A stretch of 64,000 bases of DNA from Cornus controversa. Lineage: Eukaryota; Streptophyta; Magnoliopsida; Cornales; Cornaceae. This document shows positions 11,056 through 21,451 of this stretch, piece by piece. The position numbers and the translations under genes are program-made. Each line of letters starts with the position of its first letter. Within the stretch, counting starts at the first letter, position 1. The notes below the pieces were generated by a model, which worked only from the letters and a program-made list of their open reading frames with translations, searched no databases and had not been told where the DNA came from. The stretch is taken from NCBI GenBank assembly GCA_026545225.1, contig CM048849.1, positions 15,445,541 through 15,509,540 on the forward strand, in the 5' to 3' direction.

Positions 11056-11245
11056 TGTTGAAGGATTTAAATATTAAAGTTGCACCCTCTCTAACAACTT
11101 AAATTTTTAGAGTAGATGATTGTTAACATGGTATCAAAGCAGGCAAGGTTTTGAGTTCAAAACCTCACTGTCACGGACGTTTTGAAGGATTTAAATATTA
11201 AAGTTGTACCCTGTCTAACAGCTTAAGCTTTTAGAGTAGATGGTT
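11056..11245 (+). mobile_element. TRIM-like miniature LTR retrotransposon, copy 2
   Basis: Same family as 1779-2021. The left LTR begins TGTTGAAGGATTTAAATATT at 11056, and the right LTR begins with one change at 11180. The primer-binding site is TGGTATCAAAGC after the left LTR. It interrupts the LINE ORF1 frame, so it is younger than the LINE. The interior is shorter than in copy 1, and a target duplication is not clear. Confidence 0.8.
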
Positions 11246-11351
11246 GGATCTTCTTGGCCAGGGGAGAGGAAGCTTCGTGGTCTCATTTCCTATGTGAACT
11301 ACGAGGGTAGGAGGGGGAGGGAGAAGATGGAGAGAGGGAAAGGGAGGAGAA

Positions 11352-11369
11352 GGGGGGGGGGGGGGGGGG
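11352..11369 (+). repeat. Poly-G run (18 G)
   Basis: Uninterrupted run of 18 G within a purine-rich stretch just before LINE ORF2. Similar runs occur at 11822-11830, 13695-13708 and 14265-14289, all inside the LINE. Confidence 0.95.
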
Positions 11370-11386
11370 AATTCCATAGTTTCCAT

Positions 11387-14300
11387 ATGAAGCTACAAAT
11401 AGTGTCGTGGAATGTTCGAGGTTTAAATGACCCGGACAACGTAAGGTTATGAAGCTTTCTTTGAAGAAGTGGGATGCTTAGGTAGCGTGTTTGCAAGAAT
11501 CCAAGCTTGCTACTTCCTCAGATGCTATTATTCAAAGTTTATGGGGTGGTAGCTATTGAGTGGGAGGCGTTGGATGCGGTTGGCTTAGCGGTAGGTATCC
11601 TTATGTTGTGGGACAAGAGATGGGTCTCGAAGGTGGATGTGTGGAAGGGGAGGTTTTCAATCTCTTGTCTATTTTCTTTAGATGAGGGGATGGTTCTAAA
11701 TGGGTGTTTTCAGGGGAGTATGGACTTGTGGATGATGGGGAGAGATGGTTCATGTGGGAGGAGCTTGGGATGGTGAGGAGTAGGTGGAGTAGGTTGTGGT
11801 GCGTGGGGTGGGTGGGTGGGTGGGGGGGGGACTTCATTCTGATTTGATCCCCCATGTAGAGATCAATAGGGGGGAGGTGGACTTCAGCCATGGAGCAGTT
11901 TTCAGAATTTATTGATGCCTACCGGATGACTGATTTGCCGTTAGAGGGCGCCGTGTTTACGTGGTCTAGTGGTAGAGAGGTCCCTACTTTTTCCCATCTA
12001 GACAATTCTTGGTTTCCGGATAGTAGGAGGAGAGATTTCTGGATATAGCTCAGGTGGCTCTTGCTCGTTCGGCTTCGGATCATATTCTTTTGATCTTGGA
12101 TTGTGGCTGGTTGAGGAGGGGGAAGTCCTTGTTCAGATTTGAGATTATGTGGCTTAGGGCGGTGGACTTCAAGGATAAGGTCAGGAGTTGGTGGAGCATT
12201 TATGAGGTGAGAGGCAATCCCTCGTTTGTAGTTGCTAGCAAGCTTTGTCTTTTGAAGGGAGATTTAAAGAAATGGAATCGAGAGGTGTTAGGGAACCTGG
12301 AGTGGAGGAAGCACAAGTTGTTCTCGGAGATTGCAGAGTTGGATCGCAAGGAGGAGGGGCTTTCAAAGAGCAATAGGTGCTGAAGGGAAGAATGCAAGGT
12401 GAAAATTGGCGAGATCGCCATCAGGGAGGAAATTTCGTGGTGCCAGAAATCTAGAGCCTTGTGGCTTAAGGAGGGAGATAAAAATACGAAATTCTTTTAT
12501 TGTATGACTAAAGCTCACCGGAGGAATAATCATATCAAAAGAATTTGTGTGGATGGAGAGTTGTTATGTAAGGATGAGGATGTCTCTAGGGGCATCACTT
12601 CCTTCTATCAGAGATTTTTACATTGAGAGAGTAGGTTGGAGACCTTGGGTGGAAGGCTTGGACTTTGATAGCATCTTGGATGTGGATAGAGAAACTCTAG
12701 AGAGACCTTTTAGCGAGGAGGTTTTGTTGATGTTGAATAGTTGCAATGGGGACAAGGCTCCAGGTCTATATGGGTTCTCTTTGGCCTTCTTCCAAGAAAA
12801 TTGGGAAGTAGTCAAAGACGAGATCATGGCGGCTTTTCATCACTTTTACTCTCATGGTAGGTTTGAAAAGAGTTGGAACACTTCTTTTATTGCTCTTATC
12901 CCCAAGAAGAGTGGTGCTTTAGATATGAGGGACTATAGGTCCATTAGCTTGGTGGGAAGCATGTACAAGCTAGTTGCCAAAGTCCTTGTTATTCGATTGA
13001 GGGGAGTCATTGATGGGGTAATTTCAGAATCTCAGAACGCCTTTGTAGGAGGAAGACAAATTATGGACTTTGTTTTGATTGCTAGTGTGTTGACTCTAGA
13101 TTGTCAAGTGGGGAGATGGGAGTGGTGTGTAAGTTGAATATAGAGAAGACTTGTGACCATGTTAGCTTGAGCTTCTTGATGTATATCATGGAGAGGATGG
13201 GTTTCGGGGATGAATGGAGGCGATGGATCTAGTTTTGTCTCTATGGTGAAATTTTCGATGCTGATCAACATGACCCATTCCGGATTCTTTGACAGTTTTA
13301 GAGGATTACGCCAGGGGGACCTTTTGTCCTCGTTCCTATAGAAACCCCCCATTTGAGATAGAGATTTCACATCTCCTATTTGCGGATGATACTATCGTGT
13401 TTTGTGATGTGGATGAGGAGCAGTTGAGATATTTGAGATGCGTGTTGGTTTGCTTTCAGGTAGTCTTTGGTCTGAAGATCAATATTGAAAAGAGTGAGAT
13501 TGTTCCGGTAGGGTAGGTTGAGGATCTAGCTTGTTTGGCTGACATCTTAGGATGTGGTGTAGGGTCATTCTTTATGGTTTAACTGGGGATGCCATTGGGG
13601 ACCCCATCAAGGAGAGTGTCAGTATGGGATCTGGTGGTGGAGCGTTTCGAGCAAAGGTTGGCGTGATGAAAAAAGCAATATATCTCGAGAGGGAGGGGGG
13701 GGGGGGGGTCTAACTTTGGTGAAGGGCACTCTTTCGAACCTCCCAACTTATTATCTATCTCCCATTTAGGCCCCCAGCTCTGTGGTGAGGAGACTTGAGA
13801 AACTTCAATGGAATTTTTTGTGGAGTGGCAAGGGAGAGGCAGACAAATTTCATCTTGTGAATTGGGAGCAAGTTTGTAGGCCTTTTCACCTTGGCGGAGT
13901 GGCTATTAGGAGGTTGGATTTCTTCAATAAGGCCTTGTTGGGGAAGTGGTTATGGAGGTTTGGGATGGATAGGGACAAACTGTGGAGGAAGGTCATCGCC
14001 AGACAGTTTGGGGAAAACAGAGGCGGATGGTGCATTCTTGAGGTGAGGCAGTCGGCAGGGGTGGGTGTTTGGAAGGCCATTTAGAAAGGGTGGGATGTAT
14101 TCTCCAAACATACTCGTTTTAGGGTGAGATGTGGGAGGGGGGTTCGCTTCTGGAAGGATGTATGGTGCGGGGACCAATCCTTCAAGTCTATCTATCCGTG
14201 CATCTTCCAAATAGCTGCGGACAAGGATGGGTTGGTGACTGATTGTTTTTCCTTAGCTGATTTTGGGGGGGGGGGGGGGGGGGGGGGGGAGGGTTGGTTT

Positions 14301-14839
14301 TAATTTGTGAGGCAATTCCAGGATTGGGAGTGGGGAGATATTGGTGAGCTCTTGGCCGTTTTGTATCGCCAGGAGGTGGGAGGAAATAAGGCTGACAGAT
14401 GGATTTGGATGGAGTCTAGACATGGTTTATTTGAGGTGCGTTCTTTTTATAGGAGCTTATTGGATGTCCGTGGGTCTTCTTTCCCATGGTGGCCTTCTTC
14501 GGATGAATGACAGCTTTAGGGAGGATATCGGCTATTGATAATCTGAGAAGGAGAGGTCAGACTTCTGTGAACTGGTGCTGCATATGTAAGGAAGATGAAG
14601 AGTCTGTCAGTCATCTTCTCTTGCATTGTCCAGTGGCTCTTGACTATTGGGTTCTTTTTTTTTGCTCTCTTTGGCATCCATTGGGTCATGCCAGAGTGCC
14701 CGAAGAGCTTGCTTGTGGCTTGGAGAGGTTGTGCAGTGAAGAGGCAGGTCTGAGATGCTTGGAGGGTAGTGCCCCTTCGCTTGTGACGCATAAGTGGAAC
14801 AGACGTGTTTTTGATGGAGTTGAGGTTCCAACTTGTTAA
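11387..14839 (+). pseudogene. LINE ORF2: endonuclease, reverse transcriptase, zinc tail
   Basis: It starts MKLQIVSWNVRGLND, the opening of the APE-type endonuclease that nicks the target. The endonuclease C-terminus is visible at 12054 (SDHILLILDCG, FRFEIMWL). Reverse transcriptase blocks follow: WLKEGDKNTKFF (12450s), GDKAPGLYGFSLAFFQ (12750s), FIALIPKKSG, DYRSISLVGSMYKLVAKVL, QNAFVGGRQI, and the catalytic FADD in LLFADDTIVF (13370s). A later block reads WSGKGEADKFHLVNW, and a zinc-knuckle tail has CCIC..E..SHLLLHCP at 14570-14640. Many stops and frameshifts are present, so it cannot be translated whole. Product class is confident. Confidence 0.9.
14265..14289 (+). repeat. Poly-G run (25 G)
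   Basis: The longest homopolymer in the window, between two frames of the LINE ORF2. It could form a quadruplex or be a sequencing or assembly error. Confidence 0.95.
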
Positions 14840-15075
14840 ATTCTCTATTCTTCATACATTGTTATTTTTTGGTTACAGGGATGAATTGTAAATCTGTGGG
14901 GGATATTATTTCTTTTGTAGATTCTCTGTTTGAGCGTCTTTCAGTGATATATGTTACTTTTCAAAAAAAAAATCTACACTGAAGACCAGGCTGCCCATTT
15001 GCAGCTAGGTACTTCTCTAGACTTATAGATTTCCTAGGAGGCCTGATACAAGAACTTGGGAGTTTCCTGTAGCTG

Positions 15076-16843
15076 CTAAGGTTCTTGAGACTTTGCCGTC
15101 CTTGAAAATGAGAGAGCAGAGTCTAAGTCTGATGGTACTTGTGACTGTTTGATGAGAGCTTGGGAACTGGATGACTTGTCCCTGAATATTCTGTTATTTC
15201 TCTCTGTCGAAATGGAGTGGACACAAGCTGCTAGGACTAATTTGTGACTGAAGTGAGAGTTTGATGACCAATTAGCAGAAGCCCATTGGATCAGAGAGAG
15301 CCAGTTAGGTGGGAGAATGTGGAAATTGCATAGGATTGAAAGTGTGTCCAAATATGGGTGGAGTAGGGGCATTGAAAAAATAGATGGGTGATGGATTCAG
15401 CAGCTGATAAGCAAAGGATGCATACATTTGGAGTTGAGAGATAAGCAAGGCTAGGCATGTCAAGGGTAGGGAAACTGTGTTTTGGGGATGTTATTCTTGA
15501 ACCAAGCTAGATGTGGCCATGCAAGATCAGGGAGGAGGGGAGCGATGTGGTGGAGGGTGTGGGCAAGGGAGAAGGAAGAGATTGGAGATGGTAGCCACCT
15601 GAAAGTACGTTTGGTGAGGTCAAATGATGGCAGGAGAGAGAGGTTTCTGAGCTCTGGTATTAGTTTCTTTAGTGCAGCTGGGGATAGACCATTGATCATT
15701 AATAATAATGGAGTTGACAATAGCATATCTACCTATAGAGCTGCTGAGTGCAGGTGGGGATAGACCATTGATCATTAATAATAATGGAGTTGACAATAGC
15801 ATATCTACCTATAGAGGTGCTGAGTGAATAATTATTGGGAATCTTGGTATGGAGAGGGCCTAGTTGGTGCCAAAAGTCAAACCAAAAGGAGCTATTCAGT
15901 CCATTACCCAACTTAACAGTGAGAAACTCCCTTTGTAGCATTTTCCTCCATGTCCATGAGCAGCTAGCTGGGCATTGGATTTCCCAGGAGTTCTTTGATC
16001 TTAGCAGATTGATCATGATCCATCTAGACCATAGATTGGTTGGGTGCTTGAAGAAACTCCAATGTGCTTAGCATGGAAGCTCTGTTGAGTGCAGTGAGAT
16101 TGGGCAGTCCAAGTCCACCTTTTGCCTTAGGAAGACAAATCTGAGACCATGTAACCTTTGATATTTTCCCAAGGGATGTTGATCCAGACCATAGGAACTT
16201 CCTAATGATGGTGTTGACTTGCTTGGGGAGGATGAAGATGCTCATGCAGAATTGCTGCATGCTGCATAGAACTGATTTGCAGAGTACAAGTCTGCCTGCG
16301 TAAGATAATAATTTGGAGGACCAGTGATGAATTCTTGTTGTTTTCTTTTCATTAGTGAATTGCAGTCTGTTGAATTGAGCTGAAAGCCTGAGATGACAGC
16401 AGTGGAACTCCAAGATATCCTATAGGGAGTTACCCTGTTTGAAATTGCAGAATTTGATGAATGTTGGACTGTGCAGCTTCAGAAACTCCTGAGAAAAGGA
16501 CTTGACTTCTTGCTGCATTTGCTGAGAAGCCTGAGAGACTGCAGAATGTATCAAGGCTTTGCTTGAGAACAGAGATTGAGCTTGGATCTCCCTGGGCAAA
16601 AAGCAGCAGATCATCTGCAAATATGAGATGAGATAGGCCCAAAGTTTTGCATCTCCAATGGTGGTGAAAGTGAGGGTTTTTGGTGGTATTGAATGTGAGG
16701 ATTAAGGACAAGACTTCCATTGCTAGGACAAATAGAAAGGGTGAAAGAGGGTCACCTTGCCTTATGCCTCTTTTACCCTTGATGAAGCCATGTAGTTCTC
16801 CATTGAAGAAGAATGTTAGTTGACAATTTAACCACGTTTTCAT
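15076..16843 (-). pseudogene. LINE ORF2 C-terminal half
   Basis: From 16843 the frame reads FFNGELHGFIKGKRGIRQGDPLSPFLFVLAMEVL, then LIFADDLLLFAQGD with the catalytic FADD. Next come 16413-16024 (YAGRLVLCKSVL, FLWSG, ICLPKAKGGLGLPN), 16016-15729 (REFLTVKLGNG, FWFDFWH) and the zinc-tail region 15726-15076. It would copy element RNA at a nicked target. The frame is broken near 16425, 16020 and at the 76-bp duplication. No endonuclease is present. Confidence 0.88.
15671..15822. repeat. 76-bp tandem duplication
   Basis: Two adjacent near-identical copies (15671-15746 and 15747-15822) begin AGTGCAG and end TATAGAG(C/G)TGCTG. The period is not a multiple of three, so the duplication also shifts the LINE frame. 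Confidence 0.92.
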
Positions 16844-16885
16844 GGCTTGAGGGACTGGGGCAACCCCTTTCTATGACATGTGCTT

Positions 16886-16959
16886 ATGCATTTTTGGATT
16901 ATCTACCCTTAACCGATCCCCAATGCATTTTTGGATTATCTACCCTTAATCGATCCCCA
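16886..16959. repeat. 37-bp tandem duplication
   Basis: Two copies of ATGCATTTTTGGATTATCTA and following bases start at 16886 and 16923 with one difference. They sit between the LINE and the PRMT1-like 3' exons. The sequence after it (about 16975-17080) has a short coding-like frame (DFVVDPRLQSLADLVAYALG) that I could not identify. Confidence 0.85.
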
Positions 16960-17279
16960 AGGACAATGTTCCCCTGATTGATTTTGTTGTGGACCCACGA
17001 CTTCAAAGTTTAGCAGATCTCGTGGCCTATGCTTTGGGGATTAGACAAATTAGATCACTAAAAACACCTCTATATCTCTAATCGTGTAATATATGGTGCT
17101 GACCAATCATTTGCTCACTTTAATGAGGTGATTTTGGTAATGTTGCAATTTTGACTTCAATGTTATTTTGTAAGTGAAACATATAATTTTCAAATAGAGA
17201 AGCATCCGTTATTATGCTATTATTTCCCATGTTTAGGTAAACATGTTCTTGTTAACTAATTCTCCTTGATTATTCGCAG

Positions 17280-17367
17280 ATTTAAAATGGAGTTGTACTT
17301 CCAGACAAGGCCTCTCTCTATTTGACAGTCAGTGAGGATGCTAAATACAAAGAAGACAAGATTGAAT
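17280..17367 (+). pseudogene. PRMT1-like exon: GVVLPDKASLYLT
   Basis: A CAG acceptor precedes it. The frame gives NGVVLPDKASLYLTVSED and then YKEDKIE, ending at a GTGAGC donor with one base over. This corresponds to the start of the C-terminal beta-barrel of PRMT1. A stop lies two codons into the piece (17283-17285). Confidence 0.85.
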
Positions 17368-17543
17368 GTGAGCTTATTCATCTCCTGGATGTATAGCTGT
17401 TGATGAATATTATTTTCTTTGTATTTCACGTCATACATGTGGGTTTATTAAAGTTCCTTAACTTGCATAATTGAGGTGTTTCTGTGCTCTTCATTGCATT
17501 TTTTTCATTTATCTTTTTTCTTGGCATTCTCATGCAACTGCAG

Positions 17544-17659
17544 TTTGGAACAATGTGTATGGCTTCATCATGAGCTGCATCGGGAAGCAGACTATGATGT
17601 AACCTGTTCCTGACACAGTTGACCAGATTCAGATGGTTGTTAACTGGCTGTTACTCAAG
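17544..17659 (+). pseudogene. PRMT1-like exon: FWNNVYGF to LLK
   Basis: A CTGCAG acceptor and GTAAGA donor bound a frame that joins the previous piece in phase. It reads FWNNVYGFIMSCIGKQTMM, a stop, then DTVDQIQMVVNWLLLK. PRMT1 has FWN.VYGFDMSCIK..AM.EPLVDTVDQNQIV in this place. One nonsense codon breaks it. Confidence 0.87.
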
Positions 17660-17689
17660 GTAAGAGATACATATACTTCTATTCTTGTA

Positions 17690-18485
17690 GGTGTTTTTTT
17701 GATAATAAATATTTTAACATTTAAATACTTCTATTCTTGTAGTTAATTGTAATTTCTGATTATTTTTCTCTGTGACCAGGAAGCACTGATACTTACCGGA
17801 GTAACGTACCTCTATCAGATATTAATACTTCTCGGATACTCAGGAATACGTGATGTAAGACAGAATTTTCGACAACCGTATTATGACGGGACGTGACTCA
17901 TTCTTGATCGGAAACGACTCAATAAACAAAACCCAGTAGCTTTTGTACCGGCCCATGTCATTTTTCGGCCGAAAACTTTCGTTTAGGTCTCCAACATCAC
18001 GTTTTTTTTTTGTCTTATAGGAAGATTGCTCAATATTTCAGAAATTTTGTTCGTGGACCAAACGAATTCGGATTTGGCTAAAATTTCATATTTCGTAGTT
18101 TTAAATTACTAAGTTTCTTATTTAATATTTTAGAATATTTGGAGAAAGTTTTATTTTTAGTACTTTTTCTTTTGTTTTTAGGTTTCTTAGTAGTTAAGGT
18201 TGCTTATTCTATTATAAATATATGGATTGCCATAGGACAAAATCAATCAACACATTCAATTCAATAAAATATCAAATTTCTCCACAACTCGTGTTTGCAA
18301 TGTACACTAACTTTGTGGATTCAAAGTTATTTTTGTTCGTACGCGAACATTCATAGCTTTCGCTTCGTTAATACATGTCCGATATTTCCTAAACGTATTT
18401 ATAATTTTAAAATATTTGTTTACTTTATCGTCAAATTGTAATATTTGGTAGTTCGTAATTGGGGTTTTTTTTTCTTTCTCAACAG
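17690..18485. other. Intronic insertion, LTR-like
   Basis: Between two PRMT1-like pieces lies a stretch that begins near TGATGTAAGACAG (17850) and contains a TATAAATA box at 18213-18220 followed by a CA-rich leader. This resembles a solo LTR of a gypsy-type element. I could not find matching flanks or a second copy, so edges and class are uncertain. Confidence 0.35.
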
Positions 18486-18515
18486 CTATATATATAATCA
18501 TCTTTTTGTTTGTTT

Positions 18516-18650
18516 ACCCATTGGGAGCAAATGGTTGTCTTGTACCTGGAAGTAGTTGAGGCCTTAGTCAGAACTGGGAAGCATCACTGTGGCACAGACA
18601 ACAAGAATCTGCATAATGTTGATATAATGCTCAATTATTCATTCAAGTTG
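18516..18650 (+). pseudogene. PRMT1-like exon: THW loop and C-terminus
   Basis: The frame begins THWEQMVVLYLEVVEAL and later reads NKNLHNVDIMLNYSF. PRMT1 has THWKQTVLYLED followed by NKKNPRDVDI.L.YS. The THW loop helps bind substrate arginine. The intervening residues match in another frame, indicating a frameshift. The final residues of PRMT1 are not seen. Confidence 0.8.
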
Positions 18651-18890
18651 GTTCCATTGCCAGGTCTCAAGAAGTCAGTATTAAAGGATGGGTTCGTTTG
18701 GCTGTGGTTGTGACCAGTACATCTTGCCAGAGCAACATTGCGATGCGTTGGAAATTTGTAATCCTGGCACAATCACAATCGGATAAAGCTGCTGGCATTA
18801 TCTATATAATCATCCTTCTGTTTGTTTCAGGAAATTTAACAAGCATTTTATGTGTATAATGATTCATTAGTTCAACTATTACTTCTGTAT

Positions 18891-18984
18891 GGTTGAAGAA
18901 ATATAACAAGAGATCCTGAATGCTGTTTGTTATGTTGTTTTGGTTGAAGAAATATAACAAGAGATTCTGAATGCTGTTTGTTAT
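18891..18984. repeat. 51-bp tandem duplication
   Basis: GGTTGAAGAAATATAACAAG and following bases recur with a period of 51 (18891 and 18942), then run into a (TA)n tract at 18984-19006. Confidence 0.85.
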
Positions 18985-18999
18985 ATATATATATATATA

Positions 19000-19258
19000 T
19001 ATATATAGATGTATGTATGTATGTATTCAGAGGTGCTCTTATTCTGATATATATTATAGGAGTATATAATTTCTGGAGTTATAATTTGTACAACTTTTAT
19101 TGGATTGTTGTAGTTGGTAGGAAAGCAGACTAATAAAAATGAAAAAGTAGGGTGGTGGACACACCAAAATATATTTTGTTATTAAAAACTCTAACATAGC
19201 ATAATCAAAATATGATATATTCAAAGTGCATGTATGCAAAATCCATTTCCTTACTAGT

Positions 19259-19291
<33 letters not shown>

Positions 19292-19480
19292 CTTATCAAT
19301 AACAAGCTAAGGAGGTGTGTACATGAGTTATATAATCTATAATGAAGAGTTGGTGATAAGTTATTAGCCAACTAGTATAATTAATTAGTATAGTATAGTC
19401 TCCTCCTTTCAGTCCACTGTGACCTGATAAGTCATATACATCAAAGCATGAAGCGATTCAATCTTTTCTAGAGTGTAGGT
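19000..19480. other. Non-coding, (TA)n microsatellites
   Basis: Contains (TA)n at about 18984-19006 and 19258-19289. No gene seen. It lies between the PRMT1-like remnant and the 3' end of the secreted-protein gene. Confidence 0.6.
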
Positions 19481-19490
19481 GTCGCTTAAT

Positions 19491-20385
19491 TCAAAGCAGC
19501 AGCAGCAGAAAACCATGTCCTATTGTGATGATCAAAAGAAGCTCAAACAGAATTGGAATGGCAGTCTTGTGGGTGTTGCTTATTTCAGCTTGTATGTGCT
19601 CGGCTACATTGAAGTTACCTAGGCACACAACACAACACAAATCAAAATCAAAATCAAATTCAAATTCAAATTCAAATTCATACTCAGTTATTATGTTTAT
19701 ATTTGTTAATATGAAAGTTTATTAGCATTAATAATTGCACCAAGTAATTAAGCAAGCACTACCTCTTTGAGTACCATGTCCACATCCAGCCTTGATGGTG
19801 TCTCTGACATCCTGTATGGTGGCCTTATTGTAGAACAAGAAGTTGGAAAATATGTTATCGATGCAGTTGAGGACAAGGTGTGTTTCTGTCAGGCACGCAC
19901 CGCTGCAGTATTCATCCGTATGGTCAGGAGGAACATTCAGCTTTCCACTCTCCTTCAATCTAAATGATTCATCACAGCTACTATATATCTGCTATAAATT
20001 AATTAATTAATTAATTAAACTTGTCAACAAATTTAAATATATTAAATAAATGATGTTAATTCCATATTACTAGAATCATATATATATATATACATGCTTA
20101 AATTAATCTCACATCACATACAAACTTATCATTGAAACAAAGCAATGCTTTAGCCACAATTTCAGCCGGTTCATCATCTACTACACTTGCACTTTCACTG
20201 GCTTGAGTCAGATCCTGCTCTGCCTTTCCTGTCAAGGTATACATGAAATATATATATATGCTTATAATAAAGATAAAATAATCTATGTTTCTAATTACGT
20301 ACATACCAAATGTGCAACTGAGAACAACAATGTATGTGAGAGCCAAAGCTAAAAGGCAGTGCTTAATGGAGATTCTGAATGCCAT
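19491..20385 (-). CDS. Secreted six-cysteine protein, GPI-like tail (DUF7731-type), four exons
   Basis: Rebuilt as complement of joined exons 20385-20307, 20228-20122, 19988-19763 and 19618-19491. All introns are GT-AG, the phases agree, and the total is 540 bases (179 residues plus stop). Residues 1-27 form a signal peptide with a hydrophobic core, and an acidic spacer follows. The conserved part has cysteines at 57, 67, 90, 94, 104 and 131 and motifs ALLCFNDKFIYSSC, LNVPPDHTDEYCSGAC, VLNCIDNIFSNFLFYNKATI and RGNFNVAEHI. Residues 157-179 are hydrophobic and end in a Leu run, as in GPI-anchor signals. I recall such proteins as a plant-specific uncharacterised family (DUF7731). Role unknown; likely extracellular or plasma-membrane outer face. 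No defects seen. Confidence 0.85.
19619..19762 (-). repeat. Third intron of the secreted-protein gene with hexanucleotide repeat
   Basis: This intron contains a TCAAAT-type microsatellite (plus strand about 19640-19680). The plus-strand open frame at 19525-19725 is a shadow created by exon 4 and this repeat. Confidence 0.75.
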
Positions 20386-20441
20386 TACTGGAACTTGAAT
20401 GCAATACAAACACATGGGAGATAGAAGGAATACATTTGGGC

Positions 20442-20455
20442 TAATTATATATAGA
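20442..20455 (-). promoter_or_regulatory. TATA box of the secreted-protein gene
   Basis: The minus strand reads CTATATATAATTAG about 60 bases before the ATG at 20385, leaving room for a short leader. The position fits a plant core promoter. Confidence 0.55.
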
Positions 20456-20459
20456 TGTA

Positions 20460-21440
20460 AGTATTACCAATAGTATTACTATTAGCCAAAGCGTCTAAAT
20501 TAAAGCCTTGTCTACCTAAAGATGACCAATTACCAAACTTTATAGCATTACTAGTAATAAATATATTATAACTTGACGCCAGCACAAAATCAGATGTTAC
20601 AATCAATAATACATCATTGGGTCCATCAGATTTGCATACTTTTGACAAATTGGGCAGTCATCGGATGGTTAATATTAATCTACCTGAATTAATTAATTCA
20701 TATATTCACATTGTGCATATATATACTAAACAAATTCAAGCAATGGAACAAGAGTAACACAAGTCTGTTTGTTTGGTAAATTTAATTGGAAAAAAAGGGG
20801 GTTTAAACCACTAAGTAGATATATTACTTTCTTGGGTTAGGGTTAAAAAATTGGATGGGGGTAGGGGTGGAGGTGACCAAGAAGAGAGAGAATAGTTGGG
20901 AGTACAAGTCACCAACTTTCCTTTTTCAGGTGTAGAAAATCAAACCTAACTTCATTATATTCTTACACTACAAGTTAAGCTTGCTAATATTCATCACTCA
21001 ATGTATCTCCTGTGTCGCCAAACCAAGGCAAGCTCTGTTGTCTTCAGTAATTATGGTCCCAATTCAATTCCAAAGTTTAATTCTTCAAGAGCAAAAAATG
21101 TGGTTATGTTCAATTGCACCATCTCATAAAATATTTTCAAGTAAAGTAGGATGGGTGAATACAGAATTAAAATTAATGCAAGAAAACAAGCTCAGAGGAA
21201 GTTCAAGAGGTATAAAAAAACTATCAATAAACATGGAATTTTTTTTTATCAAAAGTTAAGATGATTGAAGATTGGCCTCATACAACGGTTAAGAAAAAAC
21301 TCAAACCATTAGTAAGAATATAATAATCATGGTATATATGACAACGAAGATGACAAAGAATCTTCTGCAATTGAAACCGTTAAAGAACAAAAATTTCAAT
21401 TTATGATAGTACTTGCTAACTTTTATTTTTTACTTCGAGT
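20460..21440. other. Upstream flank, no gene recognised
   Basis: AT-rich sequence with AATTAATT runs. The plus-strand frame at 20981-21259 (92 codons) has no recognisable motif or supporting signals, so I do not call it a gene. Promoter elements of the neighbouring gene may lie at its left end. Confidence 0.45.
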
Positions 21441-21451
21441 TATTTTAAGGT

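Larger units (their letters stand above)
9900..14972 (+). mobile_element. L1-type LINE with poly(A) end
   Basis: The order is a degenerate ORF1 region (about 9948-11055), an ORF2 start at 11387 with the endonuclease motif SWNVRGLND, reverse transcriptase (12.5-13.5 kb) with FADD, a zinc-knuckle tail (14.5-14.8 kb) and an A-run at 14963-14972. This is the layout of plant L1 elements. The interior is broken by stops, a TRIM insertion (11056-11245) and long G-runs. I did not find a target-site duplication, and the 5' edge is approximate. Confidence 0.88.
14973..16860 (-). mobile_element. 5'-truncated second LINE, opposite strand
   Basis: Frames on the minus strand from 16843 down to 15076 give the second half of a plant LINE ORF2. 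They begin inside reverse transcriptase and end in the zinc-finger tail, so the 5' half is missing. It abuts the poly(A) of the first LINE at 14972, so the two converge. A 76-bp tandem duplication and several stops show it is inactive. Confidence 0.85.
1299..18650 (+). pseudogene. PRMT1-type protein arginine methyltransferase remnant (split)
   Basis: Five exon-like pieces in the correct order and strand match plant type I protein arginine methyltransferase 1, which adds asymmetric dimethyl groups to arginine from SAM in nucleus and cytosol. They are 1299-1512, 2525-2553, 17280-17367, 17544-17659 and about 18516-18650. Recognisable motifs are TKIRF, DYYF..HFG|GIHE, GVVLPDKASLYLT, YKEDKIE|FWNNVYGF, DTVDQ and THWEQMVVLYLE (the THW loop). 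Splice phases between pieces agree with the family. In-frame stops occur at 1452 and in the fourth piece. The exons for the Rossmann SAM-binding core (VLDVGAGTG, SEWMGY) were not found; the 14.7-kb gap contains transposons. This is a dead gene remnant. The identification is confident and the exact exon edges less so. Confidence 0.82.

Noticed and set aside
16975..17080. Coding-like frame DFVVDPRLQSLADLVAYALG
   Set aside because: It reads like protein but I could not assign a family, and it does not match PRMT1. Left unassigned.
19525..19725. Plus-strand frame with a signal-peptide-like start
   Set aside because: It is the antisense shadow of exon 4 and intron 3 of the minus-strand secreted-protein gene, whose splice phases and conserved motifs are far stronger evidence.
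20981..21259. 92-codon plus-strand frame
   Set aside because: No motif, no convincing start or splice signals, and AT-rich composition like its surroundings.
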